64,000 bases of DNA from Corallococcus macrosporus (GTDB lineage Bacteria > Myxococcota > Myxococcia > Myxococcales > Myxococcaceae). Both the position numbers and the translations under genes were made by a program. The DNA lies in NCBI RefSeq assembly GCF_017302985.1, contig NZ_JAFIMU010000006.1, positions 434,001-498,000 on the forward strand, written 5' to 3'. Below are positions 1-8,781 of the stretch, in pieces (within the stretch, counting starts at the first letter, position 1; every line of letters begins with the position of its first letter). The notes beneath the pieces are model-generated. The model was not told the DNA's origin. It did not search any database and was given only the letters and a program-made list of their open reading frames with translations.

Positions 1-935
1 CAGAGGTGGTGTTCAATCTGGTAGTTCAGCCACAGGTGGGCGTAGTCGTTGAGGTCGCCTCCGGTGGCGTAGTTCGCGCTGCCCACCACCTGCTGCACCA
101 TGCGCTCGGCCTTGTTCGCGGGCGCGGAGTCGAAGCGGTACAGGTCCTCGCCGGTGTGGTTGGGCCCCACCACGAAGAACGTGTGCAGGTTGGTGACGAC
201 GTCCGCCAGCACGGAGTTGCAGAACACGCTGAACGCCGCCCACGGCCCCAGCACCAGGAACGCCGCCGGGTACAGCCCGAAGAAGACGGTCGCGTACGGC
301 AGGTAGCAGCGCGTGAACAGCTCCCACAGCTCCGCGCGCGTCAGCGCCCCACCCTCGCGCCGCCCCTTGCGGCGCAGCGACCCCAGCGTCTCCGGCGCGT
401 AGTAGCTCGCGCGCCACGTGACGGCCAGGAGCGCCAGCTGCACGTAGCGCAGGGGCAGCGGCCGGCGGTTGTCGCGCAGCGAGCCCTCCGCGTTGCGCTC
501 CAGCAGGTCCGGATCCGCGTCCTCGCCGGTGTGCGAGTGGTGCAGCACGTTGTGCTCGAAGACCCACGCCTCCGGCAGCATCCAGTCCAGCCAGTCCACG
601 AACCGGCGCGACCCCTTCGCGAAGCCCTTGCTCGTGCGCGACGCGGGCATGCCCGGCACGCGGTCATAGCCCCGGTGCCCCACGTGGTGCATGAGCAGCC
701 AGCGCGTGGAGCGGCCCAGGCCCAGCGCCACCGCGCTCAACGGATTGGGTGCGATCCACGCCGTGGCCACGCCCAGCACCGACGCCACCTTCCCCCAGCG
801 CTCCATCTTCCGCAGGTGCGCCGCGTCCGGCTCGCCCAGGTTCGCGTCCAGCCGGGCGCGCAGCTCCTTCAGCTCCCGGTAGAAGCCCTCCACGTCCACG
901 GAGGCCAGGTCGAAGTCAGGGGTGGCGCGGGACAT
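1..935 (-). CDS. Fatty acid desaturase, membrane di-iron type (3' end cut by window edge)
   Basis: The protein starts with ATG at 935; on the coding strand a GAGGAG ribosome site lies about 8 bases upstream. About 311 residues are visible and the C-terminus lies outside the window. Three histidine clusters of membrane fatty acid desaturases are present in order: HHVGH near residue 88, HNVLHHSH near residue 134, and a late NYQIEHHL just before the edge, with hydrophobic stretches between them. The family uses a di-iron centre bound by these histidines to insert double bonds in acyl chains in the membrane. It lies about 90 bases downstream of a MaoC-like gene on the same strand and may be cotranscribed. 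Substrate and regiospecificity cannot be read from sequence. Family call is firm. Confidence 0.9.
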   Translation of the reverse strand, partial: MSRATPDFDLASVDVEGFYRELKELRARLDANLGEPDAAHLRKMERWGKVASVLGVATAWIAPNPLSAVALGLGRSTRWLLMHHVGHRGYDRVPGMPASRTSKGFAKGSRRFVDWLDWMLPEAWVFEHNVLHHSHTGEDADPDLLERNAEGSLRDNRRPLPLRYVQLALLAVTWRASYYAPETLGSLRRKGRREGGALTRAELWELFTRCYLPYATVFFGLYPAAFLVLGPWAAFSVFCNSVLADVVTNLHTFFVVGPNHTGEDLYRFDSAPANKAERMVQQVVGSANYATGGDLNDYAHLWLNYQIEHHL

Positions 936-1028
936 GCGAAGGACTCCTCGGGAGCGGGACGGGGACCACGGCCGATGCCGGCCGCACGGTAGCCTCCACC
1001 CGCGCTCACGCAAAGCGTCACGTCCTGC

Positions 1029-1505
1029 TCACCCGCTCGCCGGGCGGCGGGGCAACACCAGCTTCGCGACCAGCACCTGCACCACGTCGCCCTTCTGGTT
1101 GCGCGTCTCGCTGCGCACCGTGGCGATGCCCCGGTCCGGCCGCGTGCGCGAGGGCGTCACCTCCAGCACCTCGCTCTCCACGTGAAGGACGTCCCCTGGG
1201 CGTGTGGGCCTGGGCCAGCGGATGTCCCCGCCCGCCCCCACGATGCCACCCTTGAAGGGCAGCCCGCTCTGGACGTTGAGCTTCATGGTGAGCGCCGCCG
1301 TGTGCCAGCCGCTCGCCGCCAGCCCCTCGAAGAGCGTGTCCTTCGCCGCGGCGTCGTCCAGGTGGAAGCCCTGCGGATCGAACTCCCGCGCGAAGGCGAT
1401 GATCTGCGCCGCGTCCAGCGTGTGCGTGCCGCTGATGAACTTCTGCCCCACCGACAGGTCGTCCAGGAACAACGCCTGCCGCCCACCCTCTTCCGTCGAA
1501 GCCAT
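1029..1505 (-). CDS. MaoC-like (R)-specific hydratase / hot-dog fold protein
   Basis: A 158-residue protein with the hydratase signature FDPQGFHLDD followed by the FEGLAASGWHT stretch, matching MaoC/R-hydratase proteins, which hydrate enoyl-CoA or use related acyl thioesters in the cytoplasm. I chose ATG at 1505 over an in-frame start at 1556, because an AGGAGG site lies about 8 bases upstream of 1505 and homology-like sequence begins only after it. A 38-base dyad (1521-1558) lies directly upstream of the ribosome site. It precedes the desaturase at 935 on the same strand, which suggests a joint role in acyl-chain metabolism (inference). Confidence 0.87.
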   Translation of the reverse strand: MASTEEGGRQALFLDDLSVGQKFISGTHTLDAAQIIAFAREFDPQGFHLDDAAAKDTLFEGLAASGWHTAALTMKLNVQSGLPFKGGIVGAGGDIRWPRPTRPGDVLHVESEVLEVTPSRTRPDRGIATVRSETRNQKGDVVQVLVAKLVLPRRPASG

Positions 1506-1520
1506 GCCCGCGCCCCTCCT

Positions 1521-1558
1521 GGATGCATGCATATCCAGATGATGAGGATAATGCATCC
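1521..1558. promoter_or_regulatory. AT-rich two-part inverted repeat between divergent genes
   Basis: GGATGCAT (1521-1528) pairs with ATGCATCC (1551-1558), and TATCC (1532-1536) pairs with GGATA (1546-1550) inside it. The dyad lies 16 bases upstream of the MaoC-like start and about 60-100 bases upstream of the Omp85-like start. It looks like a repressor operator or a 5' leader stem; the regulator is unknown. Confidence 0.5.
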
Positions 1559-1620
1559 TCCTGGTGAGGACTGTTCTCCAGGGTGCACCGGCGTATTGAA
1601 CCAGCCGGAGCCCGAGGGGC

Positions 1621-3042
1621 GTGCGGTATGAGCAGGGTGTGCCGCTCCCCCGCTTCCGCCATCACCTGTCCGTCCTCGCCGTCGCCCTGGCGGGACTGAG
1701 CGCCCCCGTGGCCCACGCCGACGAGGAGCCGCCCGTGTCCCCCACGCTCCACCGCCCGGAGGTGGCGGAGGTGACCGTGGAGGGTGCGAACAAGACGACG
1801 TCCTCGACGGTGCGCTCGTTCGGGCAGTTGGACGTGGGCGACGAGGTGGACGGCGCGGAGCTGGAGAAGGTGGAGCGGCGGCTCCTGGCCACAGGGCTGT
1901 TCCAGGACGTGCACGCGAGCACGGAGCCCCTGGACGACGGGCGTGTGCGGCTGGTGCTGCGGGTGAAGGACAAGGCGTCGTGGGTGGTGGCCCCCACGGT
2001 GGCGCTGTCCTCCGCGAACACCGGCGGCGGGCTGCTCTACGCGGAGAACAACCTGGGCGGCCGCGCGAAGAAGCTGGCCGTCGCGGCGCAGGTGAGCACT
2101 GGCGAGAGCGGCCTGTACGTGGGCTTCCTGGACCCCATCGTCTTCGGCCTGCCGCAGCTCAAGTTCAGCCTGGAGGGACAGCTGCGCAGCGACCGCGTGG
2201 ACGAGTACCGCCCGGACGCCAGCCAGGACGACCCGGAGATCCTCCGGCGCACGCGCCTGAACTCCGCGTCCCTCAGCTCCGAGCTGGGCTTCATCCTCTT
2301 CGAGCGCGTGCGCGCGGCGGCGAAGTACCGCGTGTCCAGCATCGACGCGCAGTCCCCGGATCCGAAGAAGCCGGTGACGTCGGAGGCCTTCTCCACCGGC
2401 CCTTCCCTGCGCGACACGTCGCTGCGCTTCATGGTGGGCCTGGACTCGCGCCAGACGCTGCACGCGGTGACGGAGGGGCTCAACCTGGAGGCCTCCTACG
2501 AGGTGTCCGTCCCGGGCGTGTGGAGCGAGTTCCGCTACCGCAAGTTCGGCCTCCTCTACCGCCAGGGCCTGCGTTTCTTCAGCGAGAACAACCTGGTGCT
2601 GCGCGGCGAGCTGGCCGTGGGCAAGGACCTGCCCTTCCACCAGGAGCTGACGATGGGCGGCACCACGCTGCGCGGCTTCCAGTACCGGCAGTTCCGCGGC
2701 GACACCCGGCTCACCTTCACGGCCGAGTACCACTTCCCCCTCTTCAAGGTGAAGTCGCTGGCCTTCCGCGGCGTGGGCTTCTCCGACACGGGCGCCATCG
2801 CGTGGCGGGACCTGCCCTCCGACGGAATCCTGTTCGACGCCAGCGGACGCAACATCCGCGGCTACCTGCGGGAGTCGTATTCGCCGACCCAGCCGACCGT
2901 CACCGTGGCCCAGGGCGTGGGCGCGGGCCTGCGGCTGTACCTCAACAACGTCGTGCTGCCGCTCCTGGGCGTGGACGTCGCCTACGGCGTGAACTCCGGC
3001 CAGGTGCGCTTCTACCTCGTGGCCGGAGTCACGCCCTCGTGA
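1621..3042 (+). CDS. Small Omp85/BamA-like outer-membrane protein with one POTRA domain
   Basis: A 473-residue protein. A signal peptide ends near residue 33 (AHA). One POTRA-like segment follows at about residues 48-118 (it contains a GLFQDV stretch), then about 350 residues of alternating amphipathic strands ending in a beta-barrel. The glycine-rich segment GGTTLRGFQYRQF fits the RGF motif of the Omp85 lid loop. Omp85 proteins insert or translocate proteins or lipids at the outer membrane. BamA normally has five POTRA domains, so this is a reduced family member, not BamA. A GTG start at 1621 has GAGG 3-4 bases upstream; GTG at 1639 is an alternative that still leaves the signal peptide. It converges on the DUF5995 gene with a 9-base gap. 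Confidence 0.82.
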   Translation: MRYEQGVPLPRFRHHLSVLAVALAGLSAPVAHADEEPPVSPTLHRPEVAEVTVEGANKTTSSTVRSFGQLDVGDEVDGAELEKVERRLLATGLFQDVHASTEPLDDGRVRLVLRVKDKASWVVAPTVALSSANTGGGLLYAENNLGGRAKKLAVAAQVSTGESGLYVGFLDPIVFGLPQLKFSLEGQLRSDRVDEYRPDASQDDPEILRRTRLNSASLSSELGFILFERVRAAAKYRVSSIDAQSPDPKKPVTSEAFSTGPSLRDTSLRFMVGLDSRQTLHAVTEGLNLEASYEVSVPGVWSEFRYRKFGLLYRQGLRFFSENNLVLRGELAVGKDLPFHQELTMGGTTLRGFQYRQFRGDTRLTFTAEYHFPLFKVKSLAFRGVGFSDTGAIAWRDLPSDGILFDASGRNIRGYLRESYSPTQPTVTVAQGVGAGLRLYLNNVVLPLLGVDVAYGVNSGQVRFYLVAGVTPS

Positions 3043-3051
3043 GACAGCCTG

Positions 3052-4011
3052 CTAGCTGGCGCGGGCGCTGACGGCCCCGTCCGCTTCCGGCGTGGGCAGC
3101 ACCACGCCGGGCCACGCCTCCGGCGGCAGGCCCAGGCTGAACGGCGGCGCCTCGCCGCGCACCGTCCGCCACAGCGCCTTGTCCGCGCACAGGGCCTGGG
3201 CGATACGGCCGGACGTCGTGCGCACGCGCTCCACGACGGCCTGGTGCTCCTCGGGCGTCTGCGCCTCCAGCATCGCGACGACGTTCTCCCAGACGCGCTG
3301 CCGCCAGACGATGAGCATCTGCATGACGGCCCGCTCCACCACGGGGCGGCTGAAGGGCACCTTCAGCAGCAGCTTCGTGGACGTGCAGTGATAGCGCTCC
3401 GCGAGCAGGTCCAGGCACTCCGGGATGCACGAGCGGAGGATCTCGTTCACGTGGAAGTAGTCGTGCCGGTAGCGCGCCATGCGACGCGCGTCCGCCGGCG
3501 GGGACTGGTGCGCGATGTTGTCGTAGACGACCATTCCCAGGTCGTGGTTGATGTGGGCGCTCACGCCCAAGAGCGCGTCCTGATACGGCTGCGTGAGCCC
3601 CTGGGCGGGATAATGCGTCGCGAAGCGCCACGCCGCGGTGGGCAGCGGCAGGTTCTTCAGCGAGTCGCGCACCGCGATGAGGGCTTCTTCCGCGAAGCGG
3701 CCCGTCAGGTGCGACAGCCACTCGGGCTCCATGAAGCCGCCCGCGTCCGGCCTGCTCAGCAGGTGGACGACCTTGCGGGTGACGATGGCGTAGATGTCCA
3801 GGAAGATGGCGCGTGAGTCATTGCGCGCGTTCAGCCGGCCGAGGATCTTCTCCAGCCCCTCCAGCGCCTCCTCGGCGTTGACCGGGTTCCAGAGAACGTC
3901 ATCCAACTGGATGGGGCCCTGCGCGTCCGGCGCCTTCGTCTCGTGGAGGTGGACGGGCTTCTTCGGACGCTGCGTGCGGTGGGACGAGGGGGACGCCGGT
4001 GAAACAGTCAT
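3052..4011 (-). CDS. DUF5995 family protein
   Basis: A 319-residue soluble protein without signal peptide or membrane segment. The central part, with HYPAQG...YQDALLGVSAHINHDLG around residues 135-160 and later HDYFHVNE, resembles DUF5995 proteins, whose function is not known; the conserved His/Asp/Glu residues hint at metal binding (inference). The first 30 residues are a basic, proline- and threonine-rich tail. It lies downstream of the cytochrome operon but is separated from it by a terminator-like hairpin at 4119-4146, so it probably has its own promoter in 4012-4118. Confidence 0.75.
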   Translation of the reverse strand: MTVSPASPSSHRTQRPKKPVHLHETKAPDAQGPIQLDDVLWNPVNAEEALEGLEKILGRLNARNDSRAIFLDIYAIVTRKVVHLLSRPDAGGFMEPEWLSHLTGRFAEEALIAVRDSLKNLPLPTAAWRFATHYPAQGLTQPYQDALLGVSAHINHDLGMVVYDNIAHQSPPADARRMARYRHDYFHVNEILRSCIPECLDLLAERYHCTSTKLLLKVPFSRPVVERAVMQMLIVWRQRVWENVVAMLEAQTPEEHQAVVERVRTTSGRIAQALCADKALWRTVRGEAPPFSLGLPPEAWPGVVLPTPEADGAVSARAS

Positions 4012-4118
4012 GGAATGACGCTCCGCGGGTGGGGGAACGACTTCGCATGAAAGCTTATATCAACCTGAACTTCCGGTGACACCGGCCCACCCCGGAACGG
4101 ATGAAACCTTTGCACTGA

Positions 4119-4146
4119 CCCCCGCGTGTCGACACTCACGCGGGGG
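4119..4146 (-). terminator. Hairpin terminator of the cytochrome operon
   Basis: CCCCCGCGTG (4119-4128) pairs perfectly with CACGCGGGGG (4137-4146) around an 8-base loop. It lies 24 bases beyond the stop codon of the three-haem cytochrome gene. No U tract follows. Confidence 0.65.
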
Positions 4147-4169
4147 CATTTGTCACACCGTCGTCAAAC

Positions 4170-5423
4170 TCAGGGGGCGGTGCCTTCGCTGACGCCGCCG
4201 CCCGTCTTGCCCAGGACGTACTTCGCGAGCGCCAGGGCGTTGTTCTCGTCGACGAGGGACTCGTAGGTGGGCATCTGCGTGCCGGGCTTGAAGGACTCCG
4301 GGTTGCGGATCCACTTGGCCACCTCTTCCGGGGCCTTGCCCTTGGCGCCCTGGAGCTTGGCCTCGTAGGCCTTGCCGGGGGCGTGGCAGGTCGCGCAGCC
4401 CAGGGAGCTGAACATCTTCTCCGGGTCCGCGGAGGGCTCCGCCTTGGGACGGCCACCGGCGGGGGGCGGCACGACCTTGTCGTTGGGCTTCATGGAGCGG
4501 ATGAAGGTGTAGAGGGCCGAGAGCTCCACGTCGTCCGCGTAGCGGTACTTGGGCATGGGCGGGCGCAGGATGTAGCCGCCCGGCGTCACGCCGGTGACCA
4601 TCGCGTGCTTGAACTCATCCAGCGTCCACTTGCCGATGCCGGCCGTCTCGCTGGCGGAGATGTTGGGCGACAGCAGCTTGCCCTCGCCGCCCAGCGGGGT
4701 CAGGTCGAACTCGAAGCCGCCGCTGAGCACCGTGTCCGGGTGCTGCAGCTTCACCGCGCTGCCGTCGAAGCCCGGCGAGTGGCAGAAGACGCAGTCGTAG
4801 ACGCTGCCGGCCAGGTAGCGGCCGTACTCCACGGAGTCCGCCGACTTCGCGGGCACGGCCACCGGCTCCGTGCGGCTCTTGTCGTTGATGCCCATGGCGA
4901 ACGCGAACACCATGCGGCCCGGGGGCGTCAGCTCGGAGCGCGGCGGCTGGGCCTTCTCCGGCGCGAAGTCCGGGTGCCCGGAGCGCATGAAGCCGATGAC
5001 CGCCGCGATGTCCTTGTCACCCATGTTGGGGAACGCGGGCATGGGGCGGAAGTGGTGGTTCTTGTCGATGCCGTTGATCACCATGCGGGCGATCTCCTGG
5101 TCCGTCCAGGCGCCCACGCCCTTCTCCATGTCGGACGTGATGTTCGCCGAGTAGAAGGTGCCCAGGTCGGGCGGGAAGTCGTGCATCCGGCCGCCGACGG
5201 GCTTGGTGTTGCCACCGCCCGCGTGACACTCGCCACACACCGCGCGGAACACCTGCTCACCGCGGGCAATGCCCTCCGGCGAGCTGTCGCGCGTGATGTT
5301 GGGCAGCGCCACATAGTCATACGTCTTGTTGATCTTGTGGGTGGCCACGCCCATGGCGGTACCCGCGCCAATCAAGACCAGGGCGACCAGCACTCCAATG
5401 GCCAGCAGGATCTTCTTCATCAT
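4170..5423 (-). CDS. Membrane-anchored three-haem cytochrome c
   Basis: A 417-residue protein with an N-terminal membrane segment (residues 3-25, KKILLAIG onward) and three CXXCH haem c sites: C63-H67 (CGECH), C211-H215 (CVFCH) and C343-H347 (CATCH). Each site begins a cytochrome c domain, with later Met-containing segments (MPAFPNMG, PPMPKYR, GTQMPTYE) that can supply axial ligands. The domain pattern is like cytochrome subunits of membrane-bound dehydrogenases and it should act on the periplasmic side. Adjacent Met codons at 5423 and 5420 could both start the protein. It is the last gene of a leftward operon with a lipoprotein and a five-haem lipoprotein, about 106 bases downstream of the former. 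Confidence 0.88.
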   Translation of the reverse strand: MMKKILLAIGVLVALVLIGAGTAMGVATHKINKTYDYVALPNITRDSSPEGIARGEQVFRAVCGECHAGGGNTKPVGGRMHDFPPDLGTFYSANITSDMEKGVGAWTDQEIARMVINGIDKNHHFRPMPAFPNMGDKDIAAVIGFMRSGHPDFAPEKAQPPRSELTPPGRMVFAFAMGINDKSRTEPVAVPAKSADSVEYGRYLAGSVYDCVFCHSPGFDGSAVKLQHPDTVLSGGFEFDLTPLGGEGKLLSPNISASETAGIGKWTLDEFKHAMVTGVTPGGYILRPPMPKYRYADDVELSALYTFIRSMKPNDKVVPPPAGGRPKAEPSADPEKMFSSLGCATCHAPGKAYEAKLQGAKGKAPEEVAKWIRNPESFKPGTQMPTYESLVDENNALALAKYVLGKTGGGVSEGTAP

Positions 5424-5529
5424 GGGGAATGTTGCTCCGGACGAACGGGGACGAAACACGGACGCTCCGTCCTCCCCACGGGGAGGGGAAACGGAGCGCA
5501 GGCGTTGGGACGGGTGCGGCGGCTAGCGA

Positions 5530-6672
5530 CTACTGCCCGGGCACGCAGGTGCTGGGCGGGGGAAGCGAGGGGGTCGCCGAGGGGACCGCGGGCGCCATCT
5601 GCAGGCCCGCGAACGTGACGAGGCCCGGGATCTGCGGAAGGTCGAGCGGCATCAGCGACCAGGGGCGGTTCTCCGCCGCGCTCGTCGTGGCGTCCTTCGC
5701 CGTGTACCGCACCACGCCCGGAGGTCCCATCAGCGGCGGGTGGACGATGGCGACCAGGCCCAGGCTGCTGTTGGGCGCCGGCGTACCGCCAGGAGGCGTG
5801 GGCGGGATGAAGAAGCCACGCGTGGACTGGAAGGCCGCGAGCGCCGGCGGCAGCGCGCCGACGGGCGCCCACTCGATGTTGAGCACGCGGCCGGACGTGG
5901 CCTCCACGGTGGTGTTGGCCGCGGGCACGCGGAACACCGGGAAGCCCGGCTGGTACAGCCAGAAGACCGTGATGCCGCCGAAGCGGGCCGGGTTGAGCAG
6001 GTCCGCCACCGTCACGGGCGCGCCACCGGTGGCGGTGAGGTACTTCGCCACCGCCTCCAGGATGCCCTTGTCGCTCACCTGGAGCGCTTCCAGGCCCACG
6101 CACGCGCTGTGCGCCGGCACCACCGGGCGGATGGTCAGCGTGGTGACGTAGTTACCTTCCGGCACCGGCGGCAGCGGGAACGGACCCTGGACGTCGTTGG
6201 CCAGCTGGGCCTGGCCGGGCGCCCCGGGCACGGACAGGACGAAGAACGGCGGGCCCCGGCGCGTGGGCACCTTGTCCAGGGTCCACAGACCGGCGGCGTT
6301 GGAAACCGTGGGCGGCGGCGGATCCGGCGGTCGGCCCGTGGCCGGGTCCGGCACCGTGTCCTGCAGGGTGACGAGCGCGTTGCGCACCACCGCGCGCTGC
6401 AACAGCGGGCTGAACTCCGCGTAGAGCGGCGGCAGCGCGCAGCGGGCGGGCGGCGGCGCGCAGTTGGCCAGGTTGATGAAGTAGGCCTCCGGGTCCACCG
6501 TGAAGCCGGTCAGCCGGGAGGTGAGGCCCTCCGGCTCGCGGTTCTCATAGGTGGGGCGCGGCGTGAACGTGGACGACGCGGGGGAGTTGGAGGATTCCGT
6601 GCAGGCGGCGTTCAGCAGGGCCGCGCCGAGCAGGGTTCCGACGTAGAGGGCTTTTCGCATGGCGGGTCGCAT
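5530..6672 (-). CDS. Lipoprotein of the multihaem cytochrome operon, function unknown
   Basis: A 380-residue protein with a lipoprotein signal ending LLNAAC, so the mature protein is lipid-anchored at Cys24. It has no haem motif. The body is proline-rich and looks like beta-sandwich domains; it includes a stretch (ALVTLQDTVPDPATG... AAGLWTLDKVP) that resembles a carboxypeptidase-regulatory-like or transthyretin-like fold (inference). The gene starts 3 bases after the stop codon of the five-haem gene, so the two are almost certainly cotranslated. I do not recognise the family. A plausible role is to help assemble or anchor the extracellular electron carrier on the envelope. Confidence 0.75.
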   Translation of the reverse strand: MRPAMRKALYVGTLLGAALLNAACTESSNSPASSTFTPRPTYENREPEGLTSRLTGFTVDPEAYFINLANCAPPPARCALPPLYAEFSPLLQRAVVRNALVTLQDTVPDPATGRPPDPPPPTVSNAAGLWTLDKVPTRRGPPFFVLSVPGAPGQAQLANDVQGPFPLPPVPEGNYVTTLTIRPVVPAHSACVGLEALQVSDKGILEAVAKYLTATGGAPVTVADLLNPARFGGITVFWLYQPGFPVFRVPAANTTVEATSGRVLNIEWAPVGALPPALAAFQSTRGFFIPPTPPGGTPAPNSSLGLVAIVHPPLMGPPGVVRYTAKDATTSAAENRPWSLMPLDLPQIPGLVTFAGLQMAPAVPSATPSLPPPSTCVPGQ

Positions 6673-6675
6673 CCC

Positions 6676-8586
6676 CTACTTCGCGGGGAGGATGTGGCCG
6701 GCGGGGAGCTGATCGCCCCCGTGGCACGTCTGCGCGCAGTTGCCGAACTTGCTGGGCGTGCCGCGCTGGTTGAAGGCGATCTGGAAGAACTCGTCCCCGT
6801 GCTGGGAGATGTGGCACGAGCCGCACAGCGCCAGGCTGGGCCGCTCCGTGCTCTTGCGCGTCAGGTGGCACACGGTGCAGTCCGCGCGGTTCGCCGGGTA
6901 GCTGGGCGAGTTCATGTGGATGCGGTGCACCATCTCCTGCGTGCGGCCCACCGTGTCCGTGTCGTAGTGGTGGCAGACCTTGCAGCTCTCGATGTGGTCC
7001 ACCGACAGGCCGTGGCGCAGGTTGTCCAGCGACAGCACGCCGCGGTGGCAGATCTGGCAGTTGCCCACGTTGCCCGGGTACGTCGTGGGCTCGTCCTGGC
7101 CCACCTGGAAGAAGAACGGGTTGAGCTTCGCGACGCGCTCGCCCATGGACGCGCGGTTGAACTTCACCAGCGCCACGTAGGTGCCCGGCTTCGCGTCCGG
7201 GGGCAGCGTGAACGTCTGGCGCGTGGGCCACTTGTAGTCCATCAGGCCCGGCGTCAGGCCCGTGAGCGTGGCGTCATCCAGCACCGCGAACGGGAATGGC
7301 TTCGCGAAGAACTGGGGCTTGTCGCTGGGGTTGCCCAGCACCTGGAGGTCCTGGAGGGGACCGGCGATGGCCACGTTGGAGATGGAGTCGTTCTCCGTGA
7401 CGGTCGCGATGACGTTGGGGACGAACGTCTGGATGCCGTTGGACTGGCCGCTGATGATCTCCTTCGCGCTGGGCAGCAGGTCCTTGGAGTGCAGGTGGGC
7501 GCCCGCGCTGTCGCGCAGGTCCACGTAGACGCTCACGTCCTCGCCGGGCTTGTAGAAGCTGCCCTCCTTCGGAGGAGCGAACACCAGCCGCGAGTCCAGG
7601 CCCGGGCTGCACTGCACCGGGTTGCCGGCGTCGTCGGTGCAGGTGGAGGGGCGCTCATCCGGGATGACGTACGTCACCGGGAAGTAGAACGGCTTGTCCG
7701 GCAGCTGGCTCCAGGTGGCCTTGAGCGCGCCGGGGCCCGACAGGCGCGGGATGCGCAGCACCTTGAACGGGTTGGTGCTGCCCACCATGTCCACGCGCGC
7801 GATGGTGCGGGTGGTGGCGCTCTGGTCCAGGCCGCCCGCGAAGCCCGTCACGGTGCCGGGGTCCTTGTCGCCGGGGAAGCGCGGCGGCTTGAGGTTCTCA
7901 GACCGCCAGGAGAAGCGGCTGTGGCCCGCGTAGGGCGAGGACGCCAGGAGCTCCGAGCGCAGGTAGGTCTGGCTGGCGCGCGAGGTGCCCGTCTCGTCCA
8001 GCACCTCCACGGTGATGGTGTCGTCCTTCGCCTTCTGCCAGTTCGCGTTGCCGAACTGCACCTCACGGGTCCAGCAGTCCTCCACGGCGCCGGCGAGGCT
8101 GTAGAAGCTCCACTCGTCCGGACCCTGGTTGACGTTGGTCCAGTCCAGGCCCGCGAAGACCGTCTGGGTCTTGATCCAGTTGAGCGCGGCGGTCTGGTCG
8201 TTGGGGTTGTTGTGCTGGTTGACCACCGTCTCCGACACGGAGAACTGGTTCAGGAAGTACTGGTTGTCCGAGAGGATCTGCAGCGTCCCGGTGGGCGGCG
8301 ACAGCGTCAGCGGGTTCTGCGCGAGCGGCGTGATGCACACGTCCGGGTACGGGACGGGCACGCCGTTCTTCGCCACCATCTGGCCGTTGGGCAGGAAGGC
8401 GCAGCCATTGATGTACTGGAGGCTGAGCCGGATCGCGCCGGAGTTGAGCCCCTGGTAGGGGTCGAACCGCTTGGCACCGCGACCCGTGGTGGACCCCTCG
8501 TCGTCAGTGACCTTGAGGAGGTTGCAGGACAGCAGGGGCACCAGCAGGGCGCACCACGCGCTCTTCAGCAGGATTGAGCGATTCAT
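6676..8586 (-). CDS. Five-haem lipoprotein cytochrome c, OmcA/MtrC-like
   Basis: A 636-residue lipoprotein (lipobox LLSC, Cys21). About 500 residues of beta-rich sequence are followed by a compact haem domain with CQICH (510-514), CKVCH (535-539), CTVCH (570-574), CGSCH (588-592) and a final CAQTCH (617-622), which has three rather than two residues between the cysteines. Further histidines between them (HGLSVDH, HRIH, HISQH) can be second axial ligands. The layout resembles the surface multihaem cytochromes of metal-reducing bacteria but with fewer haems. It is the first gene of the operon with the lipoprotein at 5530 and the three-haem cytochrome at 4170, so electrons could pass between inner membrane, periplasm and an outer lipoprotein (inference). 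Confidence 0.85.
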   Translation of the reverse strand: MNRSILLKSAWCALLVPLLSCNLLKVTDDEGSTTGRGAKRFDPYQGLNSGAIRLSLQYINGCAFLPNGQMVAKNGVPVPYPDVCITPLAQNPLTLSPPTGTLQILSDNQYFLNQFSVSETVVNQHNNPNDQTAALNWIKTQTVFAGLDWTNVNQGPDEWSFYSLAGAVEDCWTREVQFGNANWQKAKDDTITVEVLDETGTSRASQTYLRSELLASSPYAGHSRFSWRSENLKPPRFPGDKDPGTVTGFAGGLDQSATTRTIARVDMVGSTNPFKVLRIPRLSGPGALKATWSQLPDKPFYFPVTYVIPDERPSTCTDDAGNPVQCSPGLDSRLVFAPPKEGSFYKPGEDVSVYVDLRDSAGAHLHSKDLLPSAKEIISGQSNGIQTFVPNVIATVTENDSISNVAIAGPLQDLQVLGNPSDKPQFFAKPFPFAVLDDATLTGLTPGLMDYKWPTRQTFTLPPDAKPGTYVALVKFNRASMGERVAKLNPFFFQVGQDEPTTYPGNVGNCQICHRGVLSLDNLRHGLSVDHIESCKVCHHYDTDTVGRTQEMVHRIHMNSPSYPANRADCTVCHLTRKSTERPSLALCGSCHISQHGDEFFQIAFNQRGTPSKFGNCAQTCHGGDQLPAGHILPAK

Positions 8587-8655
8587 GGAAGACGAGGCCG
8601 GAGGCAGTCAGGGGGAGGAAAAGGAGCAGGTGTCCTCACGCGCGGGCCCACGCGT

Positions 8656-8720
8656 CCCACCCTTCCCCACGCCGCCAGCGCTCCGCCACGCGGAGACGGT
8701 GAGGCCCGGGAAGGGTTGGG
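8656..8720 (-). other. Compound stem-loop between menA and the cytochrome operon
   Basis: CCCACCCTTCCC (8656-8667) pairs with GGGAAGGGTTGGG (8708-8720) with one bulged base; inside it CTCCGC (8681-8686) pairs with GCGGAG (8690-8695). It lies 61-126 bases past the menA stop and 70 bases before the five-haem gene. It could terminate menA or form the operon leader. Confidence 0.4.
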
Positions 8721-8781
8721 AGGAGAACACCTCATCGGTTCAAACTGACCACATTATGAGAGTCCGCGCAATTCGAGGACT

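Noticed and set aside
1018-2733. A 571-codon minus-strand frame crossing the MaoC and Omp85 genes
   Set aside because: Most of it lies opposite the Omp85-like protein; only the MaoC frame 1029-1505 has family motifs and a ribosome site.
5740-8577. A 945-codon open frame on the plus strand opposite the cytochrome operon
   Set aside because: It is a mirror frame created by G/C-rich third positions. The minus strand shows haem motifs, signal peptides and ribosome sites; this frame shows only Arg/Val/Gln-rich low-complexity sequence.
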